The position numbers were made by a program, and so were the translations under genes. The notes under the pieces were generated by a model, which ran no database searches, was not told the DNA's origin, and saw nothing but the letters and a program-made list of their open reading frames with translations. A stretch of 64,000 nucleotides of DNA from Diphasiastrum complanatum (lineage: Eukaryota; Streptophyta; Lycopodiopsida; Lycopodiales; Lycopodiaceae). The first letter of the stretch is position 1; each line of letters begins with the position of its first letter. Below, piece after piece: positions 33,813 to 45,753 of this stretch. The stretch is taken from positions 9,147,744 through 9,211,743 of the forward strand of contig CM055105.1 of NCBI GenBank assembly GCA_029204225.1, in the 5' to 3' direction.

Positions 33813-34309
33813 CTGCAGTAATAATGTTCTGACCATCTATAAATGTGCCACCTTTAACTTTTCTCTAGAATAAGGGCAAGCTTGCTCCACAAGATCAACA
33901 TCAGTGTGAAAGCTCTCCTTTTGAAAACTACAGATTCTATGTAAGCTGCAAAAACTAAGGCTAAGAACAAAGTTCCTGCTAATTCATGTTTCTCACAAGT
34001 CTGAATTCCTAAGTAGTGTTTAAGTTTTCACCCTATAAGATGTGCAAATACCCATCAAAATGACAAGTACATGCAACACCCAAACAATGGGTACATGATG
34101 AAGCATAACACACAAATTAAAGATCAATTTGAAAATTTGAGCATCGAAAAAACTAAATAATAACATCATCAATAATGTTATATTCATCGTACAAGCAATA
34201 TAACCTTTGTGTTAGCCATAGCTTGTATAAGTTTCAGATTGAAATATTGAGGAATTTAGTATCATATCAAGTGACTGAATTCTTGCTTAGACAGAAAGAC
34301 TAAACTTAC

Positions 34310-34548
34310 ATTCCTCCCATAATCACTGCAACTATAGCACTTATCACAGCGCCACCAGTATATCCTTCGTCTACAATAAGCTTTGAGCCATACCAAAGGG
34401 CCAAAGCATAGCTGCAAAACACGGTGGTAACGGCACAACCTAACCCCAACCCATAAGTCAACCCTTGAGTCACACCTGCTTTGTACGCCTTTTGCAGAGA
34501 ACTGTAGTAAGTATCAACAGCCTTTTTCTCTCCAGTGAAAGATGCAAC
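34310..34548 (-). CDS. ABCB: ABCB exon 5
   Basis: Starts after CCCAG with VASFTGEKKAVDTYYSSLQK and runs through ALALWYGSKLIVDEGYTGG to VIMGG plus two bases, donor GTAAGT. It completes TMD1. Phase 2, completed by the first G of exon 6 to give Met. Confidence 0.9.
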
Positions 34549-34883
34549 CTGGGAATTTTTGTGAATAAGACTATTAAAAAAATGAAAATCTTCACAGATT
34601 TTAACCAGACCTAGCCAGTGATTATTTAGTCTTAGTAGTCACAAAGCTGCGACTATATGTCAAATTTGCCACAACATGTAATTTTTTGCCGCAAATCTAA
34701 TATACTTGGCAATAAGATTCAAGCGGAATCAATATAGTTCTACAGCAATTACTATTGTGCTATCCTCCTTTTTTCACTTGAAAAAACATTATCATGTATC
34801 CTGCCTTCCAACTGCAATTTAATGTAGAAAATAGTGCATTTTCACCAATACAATATAGCCGTAAACACATACTGAGTACTCAC

Positions 34884-35105
34884 AGTTCTGATTCCACTAA
34901 CTACTTGCTCAACTATGGTGCCTGCTTCAACATAAGCTTCCTGTCCTTTGGTAGCCATTCTAGAAATCATAATTCCGACGGTGCCTCCAGCAGCAATGAG
35001 AAGTGGCATTGTAGATAGTACCACCAGAGTGAGCTTCCAGCACTTTATCAATGCTATGACAAAACCAGCAAGGAAAGTCGTAACAAGCCGCAAAAAGAGG
35101 CCAAC
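34884..35105 (-). CDS. ABCB: ABCB exon 4
   Basis: 74 codons from VGLFLRLVTTFLAGFVIALI to VSGIRT, followed by the donor GTGAGT. Transmembrane helices 3-4 of TMD1 and the second intracellular loop. Confidence 0.92.
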
Positions 35106-36319
35106 CTGTCACAGATAATTAGAATTACACTCACTTTATTCTAGCATGAAAGGCAAAGGCTCCATGCATGCTCTAGAAAACATCGCTACCACCCCACTGC
35201 TATAGATTAAATAATAATATCACATGGTCTGCACCTTTGTCCACCCCGGCTATATGTCATGTTTGTGTCTCCTACTCTAAGATGATATATGTCCAATTAT
35301 AGAAGAATGTCTCATCATCTGGTACCACCACTAATAAAATGAGCTTTCAGAGTGTTGCTATAGGCCTTGTCAAAGTTGAAGGGCATAAGAAAATTTTCAG
35401 TACAGATTCCAGAATGTGACTCGGAACAAGATCAAAGAGTTACAAGCACTGCCAAATATTAGCTCTTACAAGTCCGATTTCAAAATTCACAAACACACAA
35501 ATAGTGAGTAAAATAGATCTCAATCCCATTCCACGATGTGCTATAGTTTAAAAAACTCATTACCGATAACAAACCTTATTCGAATTCTAGAGAACTAACT
35601 CAACTTCGGCATGTGTTCTTATCTTGCAGTTCACATGTGCTTGAGAGTTGTCAGTGACATTAAAGTGCTCACATGCATCCTCCTTGTCTAGCATAGGTAC
35701 TCTAACTAGGCCAATCAAGAAGCGCAAGTAGTGCAACTTGTTTTCATTTCTTCTTACATGCCAAAAAATTATATTCCAAAGTGTTCACCTTCTCCATCTG
35801 CCCCTTCTTTATCAACATAATTAGTGATAGAGGCTCCCAAGCACTTATTTATCAACATAAATAGAGTGGTAGAGGATAGAGGCTCCCAAGCAGCCCTCGG
35901 AACTTAAAAGTAAAGGCCATATATCAATAATTTTACAATCACAAGAATGGTCAATCAAGTTATCATATCATGTGCTCAATCATACAATTTCTAGAACCTC
36001 ACTTCATCTTCATCACAGTAGATGACATCTTGCAATAATTTGAAGTGATAAAGCTAATTAACACTCAGATTGATCTTTGGAGTAGAGGAGCACCTTAGTG
36101 AGATGCTCCTTTCAGATGCTTCTAACTAAACAAACACTTAAATCATCTAAATAAGTTTGCCAGTCATGCGAAGGAACCCTTTAAGAGGCTGCTTCACAGC
36201 TGAGTTCTCTCCAAGTAAACAATGATATTCTTGCTTCAAGAGAGAACTAGAAAGCTCTAGAGTCAGCAGTACACACAGGATGTCAATGCAAACTAACAGA
36301 AATATTCTATTGCGATTAC

Positions 36320-36495
36320 CTTCTCGCCAATAGCTGCTTGAATCAAGATAGTATCACCAGACATTCTGCCAATAACTTCCCCCGTGTTTGTTTCCACATC
36401 GAAAAAGGTGATGTCCTGCCTTAGAATTGCCTTTAGATACTTGCCCCTAATTCGGGTGGCTTGACGCTCCCCAGTGCACATCCAAAAGGCCACTT
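36320..36495 (-). CDS. ABCB: ABCB exon 3
   Basis: Starts after TCCAG with EVAFWMCTGERQATRIRG, then LRQDITFFDVETNTGEVIGR and GEK|GTAATC. This is the first intracellular coupling loop region, typical of ABCB proteins. Phase 0 at its end. Confidence 0.93.
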
Positions 36496-37223
36496 CTGGA
36501 ATCCATCCCCAGAAAAAAAGATAAATGAGGGAAAGCACTATACACGTTGCTATGAAATGGTTATTCACACCAAAAGTCAGAGTACAAATTCCAAAAATTA
36601 CTTCCTTGAAAGGACATCCAGGGAGTAGCTCTTACTGATTTTGTAGAATTTTCCAAACAAGAAAAGCTGGGATACTCTACTAGAGTTAGAAGAATGGCAG
36701 GTGAAAATTATCATCCTTCCTAGGAACTAGTGCTAAATCAACTAACTGCGAGCAACATATTGACCCTACCCTGCATCCGGATTCACTGATCCAACACTGT
36801 TTTTTAAAAGGACAATAGGGCTCTAAGCCGGAGTTTTTCCAGATTTTACCATGTTTGCATCACCAACAATCAAAAAATTCCATCAAGTGGCAGTTTTAAA
36901 CATGTGCTTAACGTCCAAGTGGCTCGGTGTAAAATCATCATCCATTAAGCAACCTCACCTATACAAACACATTTGCATTGCCACCAACAATTGAAAACTT
37001 TCCTGAATGGCTGTTTTCAGCATGTGGTTAGCATCCAAGTGGTCCAGCATAGAATTTATCATCCCACTGAGTGCCCTCAGTGATACTAAACAAGTTTCTT
37101 ACAAGAATTGTTGGATACTTGCAAAATACTCAAACCAATTCTATGAATTACCTCCCCTTTGTTGAGATACTGAACTGAAACAGAGGCTCAAAACAGTGAT
37201 TGAAAGATCTTCTAACAACTAAC

Positions 37224-37278
37224 CACAGAAGGATGCCACCAAAGCCACCGTTCCAAGATACAGAAACTGGACTGCCAC
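37224..37278 (-). CDS. ABCB: ABCB exon 2 (55 nt)
   Basis: Small exon between ACAG and GTTAGT. It encodes VAVQFLYLGTVALVASFC, the second transmembrane helix, and ends in phase 1. Its length fits the phase of exon 3 exactly. Confidence 0.85.
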
Positions 37279-37518
37279 CTGTGCAATATTCAATAAAAGC
37301 CTCAGCCAAGCTCAAAAAAAAACTCTTTTGATTTAGGCTAAGTGTTATCTTCCATTCCCAGGTAGTACAGTCCCTCTTTCTGTCAAAGTACACCACTCTT
37401 CTCTCATAATTCAGATTTGCCTTTCAGGCCTCACCCCAAGATTACATGTCAGAGCTAAGATGAGACTTAAAGACATTGCTGACAAGAAACTAAAACCTTG
37501 AAGTCTCTGTATTAGCAC

Positions 37519-37827
37519 CTTGGCGACTTTCTGAGCAGTTGTGTGCGGATCCACTGCATTCTGCCCAAATGCATTTATGAGGTGCCCAAATAGAATGGCC
37601 GTAATGGGCATGGCCATTCCATTGATAATTGCTCCTGTAGTTCCTACGCTCATAAGCAAAATATCAAGAAGATCTGCAAAGGAAAACAGCTTGTAAAATA
37701 GCATTGTTAACTTGGAATCCCTCTGCTCTTCATGACATTTCGTCACTTTCAGCTTTTTGTCCTTCACATCTGGAACTCGCACTTCCATGTTCCGAAAGCC
37801 ACTCATATGAGCAGCATCTTGACCCAT
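37519..37827 (-). CDS. ABCB: ABCB exon 1
   Basis: 103 codons. Cytosolic N terminus, then LFYKLFSFADLLDILLM and the first membrane helix (GTTGAIINGMAMPITAILFG). Ends AAG|GTGCTA, phase 0. Confidence 0.9.
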
Positions 37828-38782
37828 TTCTCAAGACATATTAAGCTCTGGGCATATATTACTGCACTAAGGGACTGGATGTGTGAATCCTGTTTTTTAT
37901 CATCCTTTTTACCTTCAGGCTAAACACCAATGGTCTTCTGAGTATCTGCTAGAAGCTGAAGAGAAATAAAATGATATCCAAAAAAGCTATCAAATAACTT
38001 GCAATAAAGAGATATATCAGATACAAGCAGGTAATTCTCATTAGATAATCCAAGATAAACAAAAAGCAGAATAAATCAAAGCTTCACTTACTGTGAAACG
38101 GGCGATACTGGCAGTGTCACTCCTTTTAGTTATTAAAAGATTGAATGTCAAATCTATGGTGTTTTTCCCTCGTCCTATATGTGTGAGGAGCAAACAAGAA
38201 TTAGCCTCCTGGTGACTGTGAGCAGATTGACGGCTTACCCATAACAAATATCACACCCAACAGCCAACGCAAAGGGGGCACTCAGGCTGGTGTGTGCCAA
38301 AAAACGCACGCCCAGGATTGCCACCCTTCACCCAAGTCATCGTGCTTCAAGCTCACGTGGATTGCTGATGTGGACTCCTGGTTTGGATTGAACAAAGCCC
38401 TTCTCCAGTATAAACCAGATTTTGCAACGCCTCCAGGGATTGGAAATAATTTTCAGAATTTCAATACGTTTCAGAAAGCTGATGCCTTTGGGGATCACGT
38501 GAGGCACCAGTGGCAGTGCTGCTCAACCAAGCTTGATTATCCACATCACCATCGCATGGACGCATTGAATAAATCATAGAGGTTTCCCGCGAACACGAGC
38601 GCGCGAGAGGAGAGAAAGAAAGAAGGCAATGCATGCATGGCATTGTGTCGCATTGTACTGCTGACTGCCGAGTGCATCACAGCAATGAACGGTAAGACTT
38701 CAGTGCTCGCGAAAAACCCAGAAATACAAAGACAAACACCACAATGAGATGATTTTAGTTATAAATCTTAGATTGAAAGTAA
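37828..38782. other. upstream region of ABCB, no gene supported
   Basis: This is the 5' side of the ABCB gene on the minus strand and would hold its leader and promoter. I see no convincing TATA box or upstream exon. Short open frames on both strands (for example 38292-38579) show no recognisable protein. Confidence 0.4.
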
Positions 38783-38884
38783 TGGGGAAGGCCCCAGGGC
38801 GGGGGCCTTCCGCGTTGTGAGGCGCCCGAGGGCGGCAACTCACAACGCGGAACGTCCCCGCCCCCAGCACGTGGGCCTTCCCTC
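38783..38884. repeat. GC-rich imperfect palindrome
   Basis: Left arm GGGGAAGGCCCC...GGCCTTCCGCGTTGTGAG and right arm CTCACAACGCGGAA...GGGCCTTCCC are reverse complements with small gaps, around the loop GCGCCCGAGGGCGGC. It is a sharp GC island in strongly AT-rich DNA about 1 kb upstream of ABCB. Confidence 0.85.
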
Positions 38885-38993
38885 CTTAAATGCAAGCAGA
38901 TTTTGTTTTTTAGTTATTTTTTTATTTTTGGAAAGTCGATTTTTAAAAATAGCAAATTCAGATTTCATTTAACTTTTTAAAAATAATAATTGA

Positions 38994-39092
38994 ACATTAC
39001 AAAAATGTAATGTGATTCTCAAACTTTTTTAAAATAGCAAAAATACCTTACAAATTTGTAAGGTATTTATTGCTCATACTTTTCAAAAGTAC
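38994..39092. repeat. cluster of three short palindromes
   Basis: ACATTACA/TGTAATGT at 38994-39013, a perfect 28-bp palindrome with half AAATACCTTACAAA at 39041-39068, and TACTTTT-C-AAAAGTA at about 39077-39091. Three hairpin-capable sequences in 100 bp. Confidence 0.8.
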
Positions 39093-39099
39093 AAAATTA

Positions 39100-40772
39100 T
39101 GTCATTTAAGTCAACTATCAAATGCATTTAAAAAAATCTGAAGATATTTACTGTTTTATTTTAACCTTTTATTAATTTCATAACAGGTTTGTGAGTTTTT
39201 GATAAGTTTAATTTGAAACTTTTTTACGAGCATTGGTTCAACGCTTTCGCAAAATAGATACATAGAGACACGGGCTTGAATGCCAACAGCGTAGCAGGCG
39301 CAGGCCGGTACCATTGTTTGTATTGTGCTAGTGGTGGGGTATATGTTCATTGTGACCTATTCGAGGTTGCAAGCTAGCCAATCTTTGGAACATTTTGAGG
39401 TTTCCCTACAATTTTCTACATTTTTTAAAAGTTGTTAAATGATGCATCTCAAATTTTTTATCTACGAAATAGTAGGAAATTTCATGAATAAATTACTTTA
39501 TTAACTCAATTTATATTTGTAAACTAAGTTTTTTTTACAACATTATTTAGCAACTTGCAAATGGAAATTAATATGCTATCTGATTTAAGGAAATTGCACA
39601 TGCATTAAAATTCAACACCAAGCAAAAAACACACATCATTGAGGGCAGAATGGGCGCTAGCAATTTATCAAAATAGATTATTACACGAAAGTCATTCTTA
39701 ATTTATGGTCTTCAACTAAGTATTGTAGCTAGCATCCAATTTTTGAGAAAACCGACAAAGTATAGCAATGAAATTGACATATTTCTTTGAAAATCGATGT
39801 CGTAATAGAAAGTTGACTTTTTAAAAATGTATAGGCTGTCATTATTATACCTAAGCCAATCACTTCCTTGCTGAGGCTGCCACAGCCAACAATTCCCGGC
39901 TGTGCAAAAAAGTAGTTCCTAGTTGGGCAGCCACAATCAGGAACTAACTCACAAATTTGCTCCATGTAAGACAAAGCCATTTTTTGGCACTAGTTTTTTG
40001 ATGCATAGCCAAGAACTGGGTGCTTCATGAACGCGGGCCATTTCTCTCTCCACAACCCCATGTTAAAATTTGACATTCAGGCTTGCTCTTCATGTTATAT
40101 TTCCATGACATTTCTCACAATGTTTCACAATTTTTTATATTGAACTCCGAGTAAAAAATGTATAAGATCGTACCTATTACATTTTTCATATCAAATTTCT
40201 AGTAAAGCATTTACTGAACAATAGTGGAGGCTTTAGGGTGGTTTAAGACCACCGGCAAGTCCCTTTGCATGGCCCTTTCTTGGCAAGTGAGATGACGGGC
40301 AATTATCAAATGAAGGGATATAACATGATTGGCCCAGCTGAATCTTGACATACGATTGGTCCATTTTATTTAGGGTGTCGTGTTTTGAAATGAAAGTATG
40401 AAACTTTACATGTTAAAAGGTTGCAAGGGTGTCCTAAGTTTTCTTTTCAAGAAATCACCTTTCAATTGAAAAGGTCAAAATTGAAATGCATTTCATTGAA
40501 AGGAATATTGGTAGTGCAGGGTTGAAATTTTTTCAAACTGTAGGCCAACATGCTTGGGGACATTGGTTGGCCCAAAAAATGAATTTGACATGCCCTTATG
40601 TGGTAGTGGGTCCTTGCCATGTCATCTGCCTTACCAGGCATGTAGTGTGAAGTGGACCTTAGTCAATCGCAGCGGGCTGTGTGGGTAGAGTTGTTAACTG
40701 TGGCCGGCCTCGATTCCCAACCAATGTGCAGTGACATCTTTGGGGCTCTCCCCTACCTTGGCATTGCCAAAC
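39100..40772. other. intergenic, no gene supported
   Basis: AT-rich and without a plausible coding region. The short minus-strand frames at 39156-39350 and 39729-39980 lack any recognisable motif. Confidence 0.4.
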
Positions 40773-41313
40773 TGTTGGGCACTTAGTGGGTCCTGCCACT
40801 AAAGTACTACTGGCTAAGCTTACCAAGTGGGCCCTGCTACATGTAGAGTACTAAGTGCGAGGGCACTGGCTTCTTGCGTATATAAGCCCAACCCAATGAG
40901 CATGCAATTTGGTTTTGTAGAACTTGTAGAATTAGGAATAAGTGACTAGGGGCCTAAAACTCTAAAATGACATTAGAGGTTGTAAGTCAAGTTGTTAATA
41001 AAAAAGCTAAAAGGGCCCAAATTAAAACTCACATGAATCATGTGAGTGCCCTTGTGTTTTCTTAAGAACCACTAGATTCATTTTGTGTTAGTTTTAGATG
41101 GCTTGGATCAGGATCTTTGCCATTGTAATTAACCAATAGAAGAAAGGGACAAGGGCCTTCCCCATCCATAAAAAGGCACCATTTGTACCATATTTCTTTT
41201 TCAGTGGTTAATCTAGGTGTGGTTAGAGTAGGATTTGCAAGCTAACTTCGCAAGGGAAGCACTATTTCCTTGGGAACAAATCTACGCGTGACAAGTGAAC
41301 CAAGGACACTACA
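40773..41313 (+). mobile_element. gypsy 5' LTR
   Basis: 541 bp from TGTTGGGCAC to ...GGACACTACA, followed six bases later by the primer binding site. It contains CGTATATAAGCCC (TATA) near 40877 and CATAAAAAGG near 41166. Matching copies are the minus-strand LTR at 57436-58091 and the diverged copy at 21980-22521. Confidence 0.85.
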
Positions 41314-41319
41314 ATTTTT

Positions 41320-41337
41320 TGGCGCCGTTGTCGGGGA
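41320..41337 (+). promoter_or_regulatory. gypsy primer binding site
   Basis: TGGCGCCGTTGTCGGGGA, the form used by many plant gypsy elements (tRNA-Arg-type in Tat/Athila-like lineages, from family knowledge). No gag follows within the next kilobase; repeats do. Confidence 0.85.
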
Positions 41338-41559
41338 GTAGATTAGTATTTTCTTTAGCTTGCATGCATTCATCTTGTGATTTTTGCTTGTGGAATGGAT
41401 GTGTGGGGGTAGTTTAGTGTGGGGTAGTGGTTAGATTTGTTGTTTTTTCATGATTTGTCGCTTTGTATGATCTGAGGAGAGGTGAGAAACATCAGATCCC
41501 AGCACCCTATCCCTTCCATAGATCCTAAAAATCAGACCTCATAACTTTCTGCTCTGATC

Positions 41560-42360
41560 AAACCAACCTTCGCCCACCTGCCAGTACATTGCAAAGGTTT
41601 TTTCCGTCAAAATTGCCAAAAAAAACAGCCAGAAACATGAAAAAACCTTTGTAAAAAATGTCCAGAATCTCACAGTAGCCCAAAACACCCCAGACAACCT
41701 TCGCCCAGCTTCATTTTCAGCATCAGAGCCATCTTGGAGGTTGACAAAGGTTAATACTGAGTGTACGGTCTCTGGCGAAGGTTCTTAGACACCAAAAATA
41801 GAAATTTGCCATCAGAACCCTCGCCAACTTCAATATTTGCAAAAGTACTTACTGTAAACCTTCGCTAGTTTGCCAGTAGCTACTTTTCCATGTTTTCTAG
41901 TTCCAATGAAGTCGACGAAGGTTAATATTGAGAATAAGTGGTCAGGCGAACGTTCCCAGTCCAGAGAGAAAAATTTAAGTCTTTTGAACCTTCGCCAACC
42001 TTCATAAACCTTTGCCAGTATATCATTAATCTTCGTTGAGCTCAGAATAGTCGTAAAATATTGTTCTGAAGTGTCTGTGAAGTGCACGAAGGTTAATATT
42101 ATCTGCAACTAGTCCGACGAATGTTCCCAGCTCTCAAAAGTTCTAAATTGCCTTCTAAATCTTCGCCAGACTATCTCTCACTATGAGAACCTTCCCTAAC
42201 CCTCGCTAGCCCTCTGCTCATCAATCTGTACTTCTCTGCAAGTCCGTGAAGGTTAGTCTCCATCAGAAGTATAGTGGCGAAGGTTCCCAATTCTAATCGC
42301 TCCCAAATTGCTTTCAGAACCTTCGCTGATCCTTCGCCAACAAGAACCATTGTCGAGCTC
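41560..42360. repeat. degenerate ~170-bp tandem repeat with paired CGAAGGTT/AACCTTCG boxes
   Basis: AAGGTTAATA or GAAGGTTA recurs near 41748, 41917, 42088 and 42248 (spacing about 170, 171 and 160). Each unit also holds GGCGAAGGTTC or a variant, and the inverse GAACCTTCGCC, often with CCAGTA. The array lies in the untranslated region directly behind a gypsy PBS, and the rest of that element is missing. Confidence 0.75.
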
Positions 42361-42892
42361 CCTAAAATGGTAATACACTATGATTAAACATATATCAGTC
42401 ACGCAAAGGTTTCTGTTAAGAAAGTCCAAAAAAATTGTTGAAACTACTAGTGACTTGACCCGCAAAATACTCATTTGATCCTATACAAGTCATATCGTTT
42501 AGTGCTGGGGGGCTAGCGCAATCCCCCAGACCTTTGCACCGGGGCCTCAGCGGGGAGGCCACGGACCCCACCCGCCTCAGCACCATCGAGGCCATCTATC
42601 ACTCACCATTGTTGTCAACTACGCCGTTACAACGTCCATTTTTTTGTGTAATCAACTCCATTCAAATCTGCGCCACCATGCACTCATCTCTCAATAACCA
42701 TTTCAATTGTCGTCCAGTAAAATTTGTTAGTTATTCATATTTCTTTCATCCCTTCCAATCATCAACCACTGATTATCATCCGAACAAGATCCACTATTGC
42801 CATATACCTTCACATTCTATTAAATCTGCACAGTGAATCCATTAGCAGCATTCAATCAAAGATCTGCACGATCCTTGACCAAGATAAAACTT

Positions 42893-43350
42893 CCTAGCAT
42901 GGAAGGTGAAGACTTCTCTCATACTGAAAGGAGAAGGTCTATGGCCCTGGGTTGATGGCACAGAAGATATGCCCACAACCACCGGCAAAGAGCTACGGGA
43001 ATGGAGAGAAAAGAACGACAAGGGAGTAGTTGTGTTGTCTTCCTCCATCGAAGATAGCTTAATACTTGATCTAGCCACACTCTCCAAAGCAAGAGAAATG
43101 TGGGATGCTTTGCTGACCAGATTTCAAACGAAATCACGAAGTCAAATTATGCTTCTTGAAGATCAGTCAACCAATCTGAGATGGGATGGATAGCAGAACG
43201 GTGAGAAGAAGACCTGCACGAGATGCACACGAGAAGGCCACACTGTTGATAAGTGCTAGCTCAATCCAAAGATAGAGTGCATCCACTGTCACAAGAAGGG
43301 TCATGCAGCCGTTGACTGCAACCAAAATCCCAGAAACAAGAAAGCTTAGA
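42893..43350 (+). pseudogene. copia J gag remnant
   Basis: The capsid part reads GLWPWVDGTEDMP and VVVLSSSIEDSLILDLATLSKAREMWDALLTRF, then LLEDQSTNLRWDG and a stop. A deletion joins this to two intact CCHC knuckles in the next frame (CTRCTREGHTVDKC and CIHCHKKGHAAVDC), with a stop between them. About 100-150 capsid residues are lost. Confidence 0.75.
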
Positions 43351-44247
43351 GCAGACGAGAGAGTGATAATAGCTCATCCTATGTGGAGGAACTAGAGTCC
43401 TCCAAGATGGCCAAAGACAGAGCTAACAACAGCAAGAATCTAGCAACTTACTTGTGTGTTGATGTCTGTGCAACATCAACTTTAGAGAATCAAAGTCTTC
43501 CAGATACATAATCTTGGGAGATGGTTCCAGACATAAAGTCAGCGGAACTGGAGCGATGTGGTTAAGCACCAAAGGAAGAGACAGAAGGCTCGATGACACT
43601 TTGTACGTGCCCACTCTTCAGAAGGACCTACTATCTATTGCTAAGATGGTAGATGCAGGACTGAGAGTCACCTTTGAAGGCGATACCTGCGAAGTGGTTG
43701 AATCCGCAACCACTCAGCTTGTCACTGTAGGAAAGCGAAAGGGAACCTGTATTACCTCAAGATCCGAGTACCTTCTGAGCAAGCTCACCATACCAACGAA
43801 TCAATGGATATTACATGGAATAGGAGGTTGTATCATATGAATACAGTCACTCTATACAACGCTAGCAGAAGCAGAGCATTCACTGGTGTCAACATCAAAG
43901 ATGCAGCATGCTTGAAGTCCTAAGATGTCTATAACAAAGGCAAGATGTCATGTATACCATTCACCAAGGACTCTTTCAGAACAAAAGAACTCCTGAAACT
44001 GGTACACTCTGACATCTGTGGATCGTTTGATGTGGTCTCCCTCAGAGGTTAGAAGTACTACATCACGTTCATTGACGACTTCAGCAAGTTTGCAGCCGTG
44101 TATTTTATCCACAACAAATCGGAAGCCCTGGACAAATTGACAGAGTTCGTGAATTGGGCTAAGAAATGGACTGACAAGAAGGTGAAGCAGCTGAGAATAG
44201 ACAGAGGAAGAGAATACATCTCCAAACGCTTTGTTGAGTTTTGCATC
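43351..44247 (+). pseudogene. copia J protease to integrase, truncated
   Basis: The aspartic protease active site is gone. Remaining are LGDGSRHKVSGTG, DDTLYVPTLQKDLLSIAKMV and, after frame changes, CIPFTKDSFRTKELLKLVHSD, KYYITFIDDFSKFAAVYFI and LRIDRGREYISKRFVEFC. It stops there (about 44247), inside the integrase, and TTCGC-containing non-coding DNA follows. It is the same family as copia K. Confidence 0.75.
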
Positions 44248-45753
44248 TATGTTTCGCACAGTCTGCATTTTTGAATTGTTTTGTCTCACGGTTCGCATTT
44301 TTGTGAAGAAGAAAATTCAACACTAGGCCTAGAACACTTAGAAAATAACTCTTGCAACTTTTCCCGACACTGTTGCATTTTTTTAGAAAAAGGAGACATT
44401 GTCTTTAAAATGCCTTAGAGAAATTTTCTGGCCAACCTTCACATTTTTTGCCCTTCGAAAAAAGGAGACACTGTCTCTAAAAATGCCTTAGAAATATAAT
44501 TTTCATGAAGTAGCTTGAAGGATGCGAAGATCCCGACAATCGACAATATGTTTTTCGGTTGCATCGACGCATGTGCATTAGCTGGCTTCTACCCGTTGGA
44601 CAGTGCCTTCACATTACAGGCCTTAGCCTTTGCTTAAAGACCTTTTTTAAAAAAAAGATTTTAAAGGCAGTTTGTCCTTTTTAAGGGCACCTTTGCTTTT
44701 TCCCGAAAAAGGAGAAAAATGCAAAAAACGTGAAGGTAGAAATAAATCTCAAAAAATGCTTCCACACCAAGACCTTTAGTAATACAAGGAAGAATAAAAA
44801 GAAAAGAAAAAAAAAGAGATTTGAAATACTCTATATTATCACTAATACCAAATTCATAAAAAAAAGATAGTAGAGTAGAATCGAAATTAGGCATTTCAAA
44901 AAATAAAAAATAAAGAAGAAAGATTTTGAATATCGCTCTCAGGCGCAGAATGCAGGTTAAATCAGAACCTCAAGGACCTATGTGCTTGAAAGAGATATCA
45001 GAAAACCGAGTATTGGATCCAAGCGCGAGTACAAAAAACAGACAAGAAAAGAAACGTAAGGCGCGCTTGAAAGTGGTATTGGAGCAGGCAGTATCGGATC
45101 CAGGTGCAAGTATGTAAATAGATCATAAACAGAGGAAAGTGTGCGCTTGAAATCGATATCCGGCATAGAAATCAGAACATATACATGAAAATCCACGTCG
45201 GAAATGACCTATTTATAAAAAAAATTTGCACGTGTGGAGGAGGTCCAAAAGGACACGTGTCATCTCATGATTCGTCAAAGATATTCCACCATACAAAGAA
45301 TGATTGATTTGACATTTGTCATGTGCAGAATGTCATGTGTCGCAATATGATTTGTGAATGTGTCTGACACCACGTGGCCTCATTATTGAGTCATAATGAT
45401 CTATACAAAAAACACACGTGGACCAGTTAGGTACTACCATGTGTCCGAAGTTTTTATTTTCACACGTGCAAAAATTTTCTATATATACCCCCTCAAAATT
45501 TTCATTTTTTCTTGCAAACTTTTCATTTTTCGCTCCCAATATCGCTCTAAAGCGTGCTCTCTGTTCGTTCTTCGTCCGCCATCACTCCTGGTACTCAAGA
45601 TTGTTGGATTTATCTCTTTTACTCTCCTAAATCCTATGTTAATCTGCCTCCATTCATGCTACTGTATTTTTACTCATGTTGTCGCACAATTTGCATATTT
45701 ATATGTAAAATAAGACAGACGAATAAAACGCGACTGTCTGTGAGAAAACAAAA
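44248..45753 (+). mobile_element. non-coding tail of copia J with CACGTG-rich promoter-like region
   Basis: No RT is present. 44374-44480 has paired GACACTGT/GACATTGT motifs. 45229-45475 has six or more CACGTG or near matches (CACGTGTGG, GACACGTGTC, CCACGTGG, CACACGTGG, CACACGTGC) followed by TATATATACCCC at about 45481-45492, a convincing plus-strand promoter. Which element this promoter belongs to is unclear. Confidence 0.45.

Larger units (their letters stand above)
24436..37827 (-). pseudogene. ABCB: ABCB (MDR/P-glycoprotein) full transporter, 12 exons, frameshift in exon 9
   Basis: It encodes an ATP-driven membrane exporter of the plant ABCB class; substrates in the family include auxin, alkaloids and xenobiotics, and which applies here cannot be told. 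I joined 12 exons with GT-AG introns; ignoring one extra base they code for about 1297 residues (family ~1250-1300), in the order TMD1-NBD1-TMD2-NBD2. NBD1: Walker [10 protein letters not shown] ~418, LSGGQ 522, [11 protein letters not shown] ~543, H-loop His ~578. NBD2: Walker A ~1081, LSGGQ 1186, [10 protein letters not shown] ~1207, His ~1242. The start ATG at 37827 has an in-frame TGA two codons upstream. Exon 9 is 230 nt where 229 fits, giving TAG at codon 866 and loss of most of TMD2 and all of NBD2. Everything else is intact, so it is a recent pseudogene or a base error. Introns are 117 bp to 3.2 kb. Confidence 0.9.

Noticed and set aside
24436-37827. Reading the ABCB region as two or more half-transporter genes
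   Set aside because: Exon phases connect across the linker in exon 8, and domain order and total length fit one full transporter.
38292-38579. 95-residue ORF upstream of ABCB
   Set aside because: No family features and no splice signals linking it to a gene; likely chance.
42490-42840. Possible gene start with GC-rich leader near 42500
   Set aside because: The 100-residue frame at 42534 has no recognised motif and runs into copia J gag in another frame.
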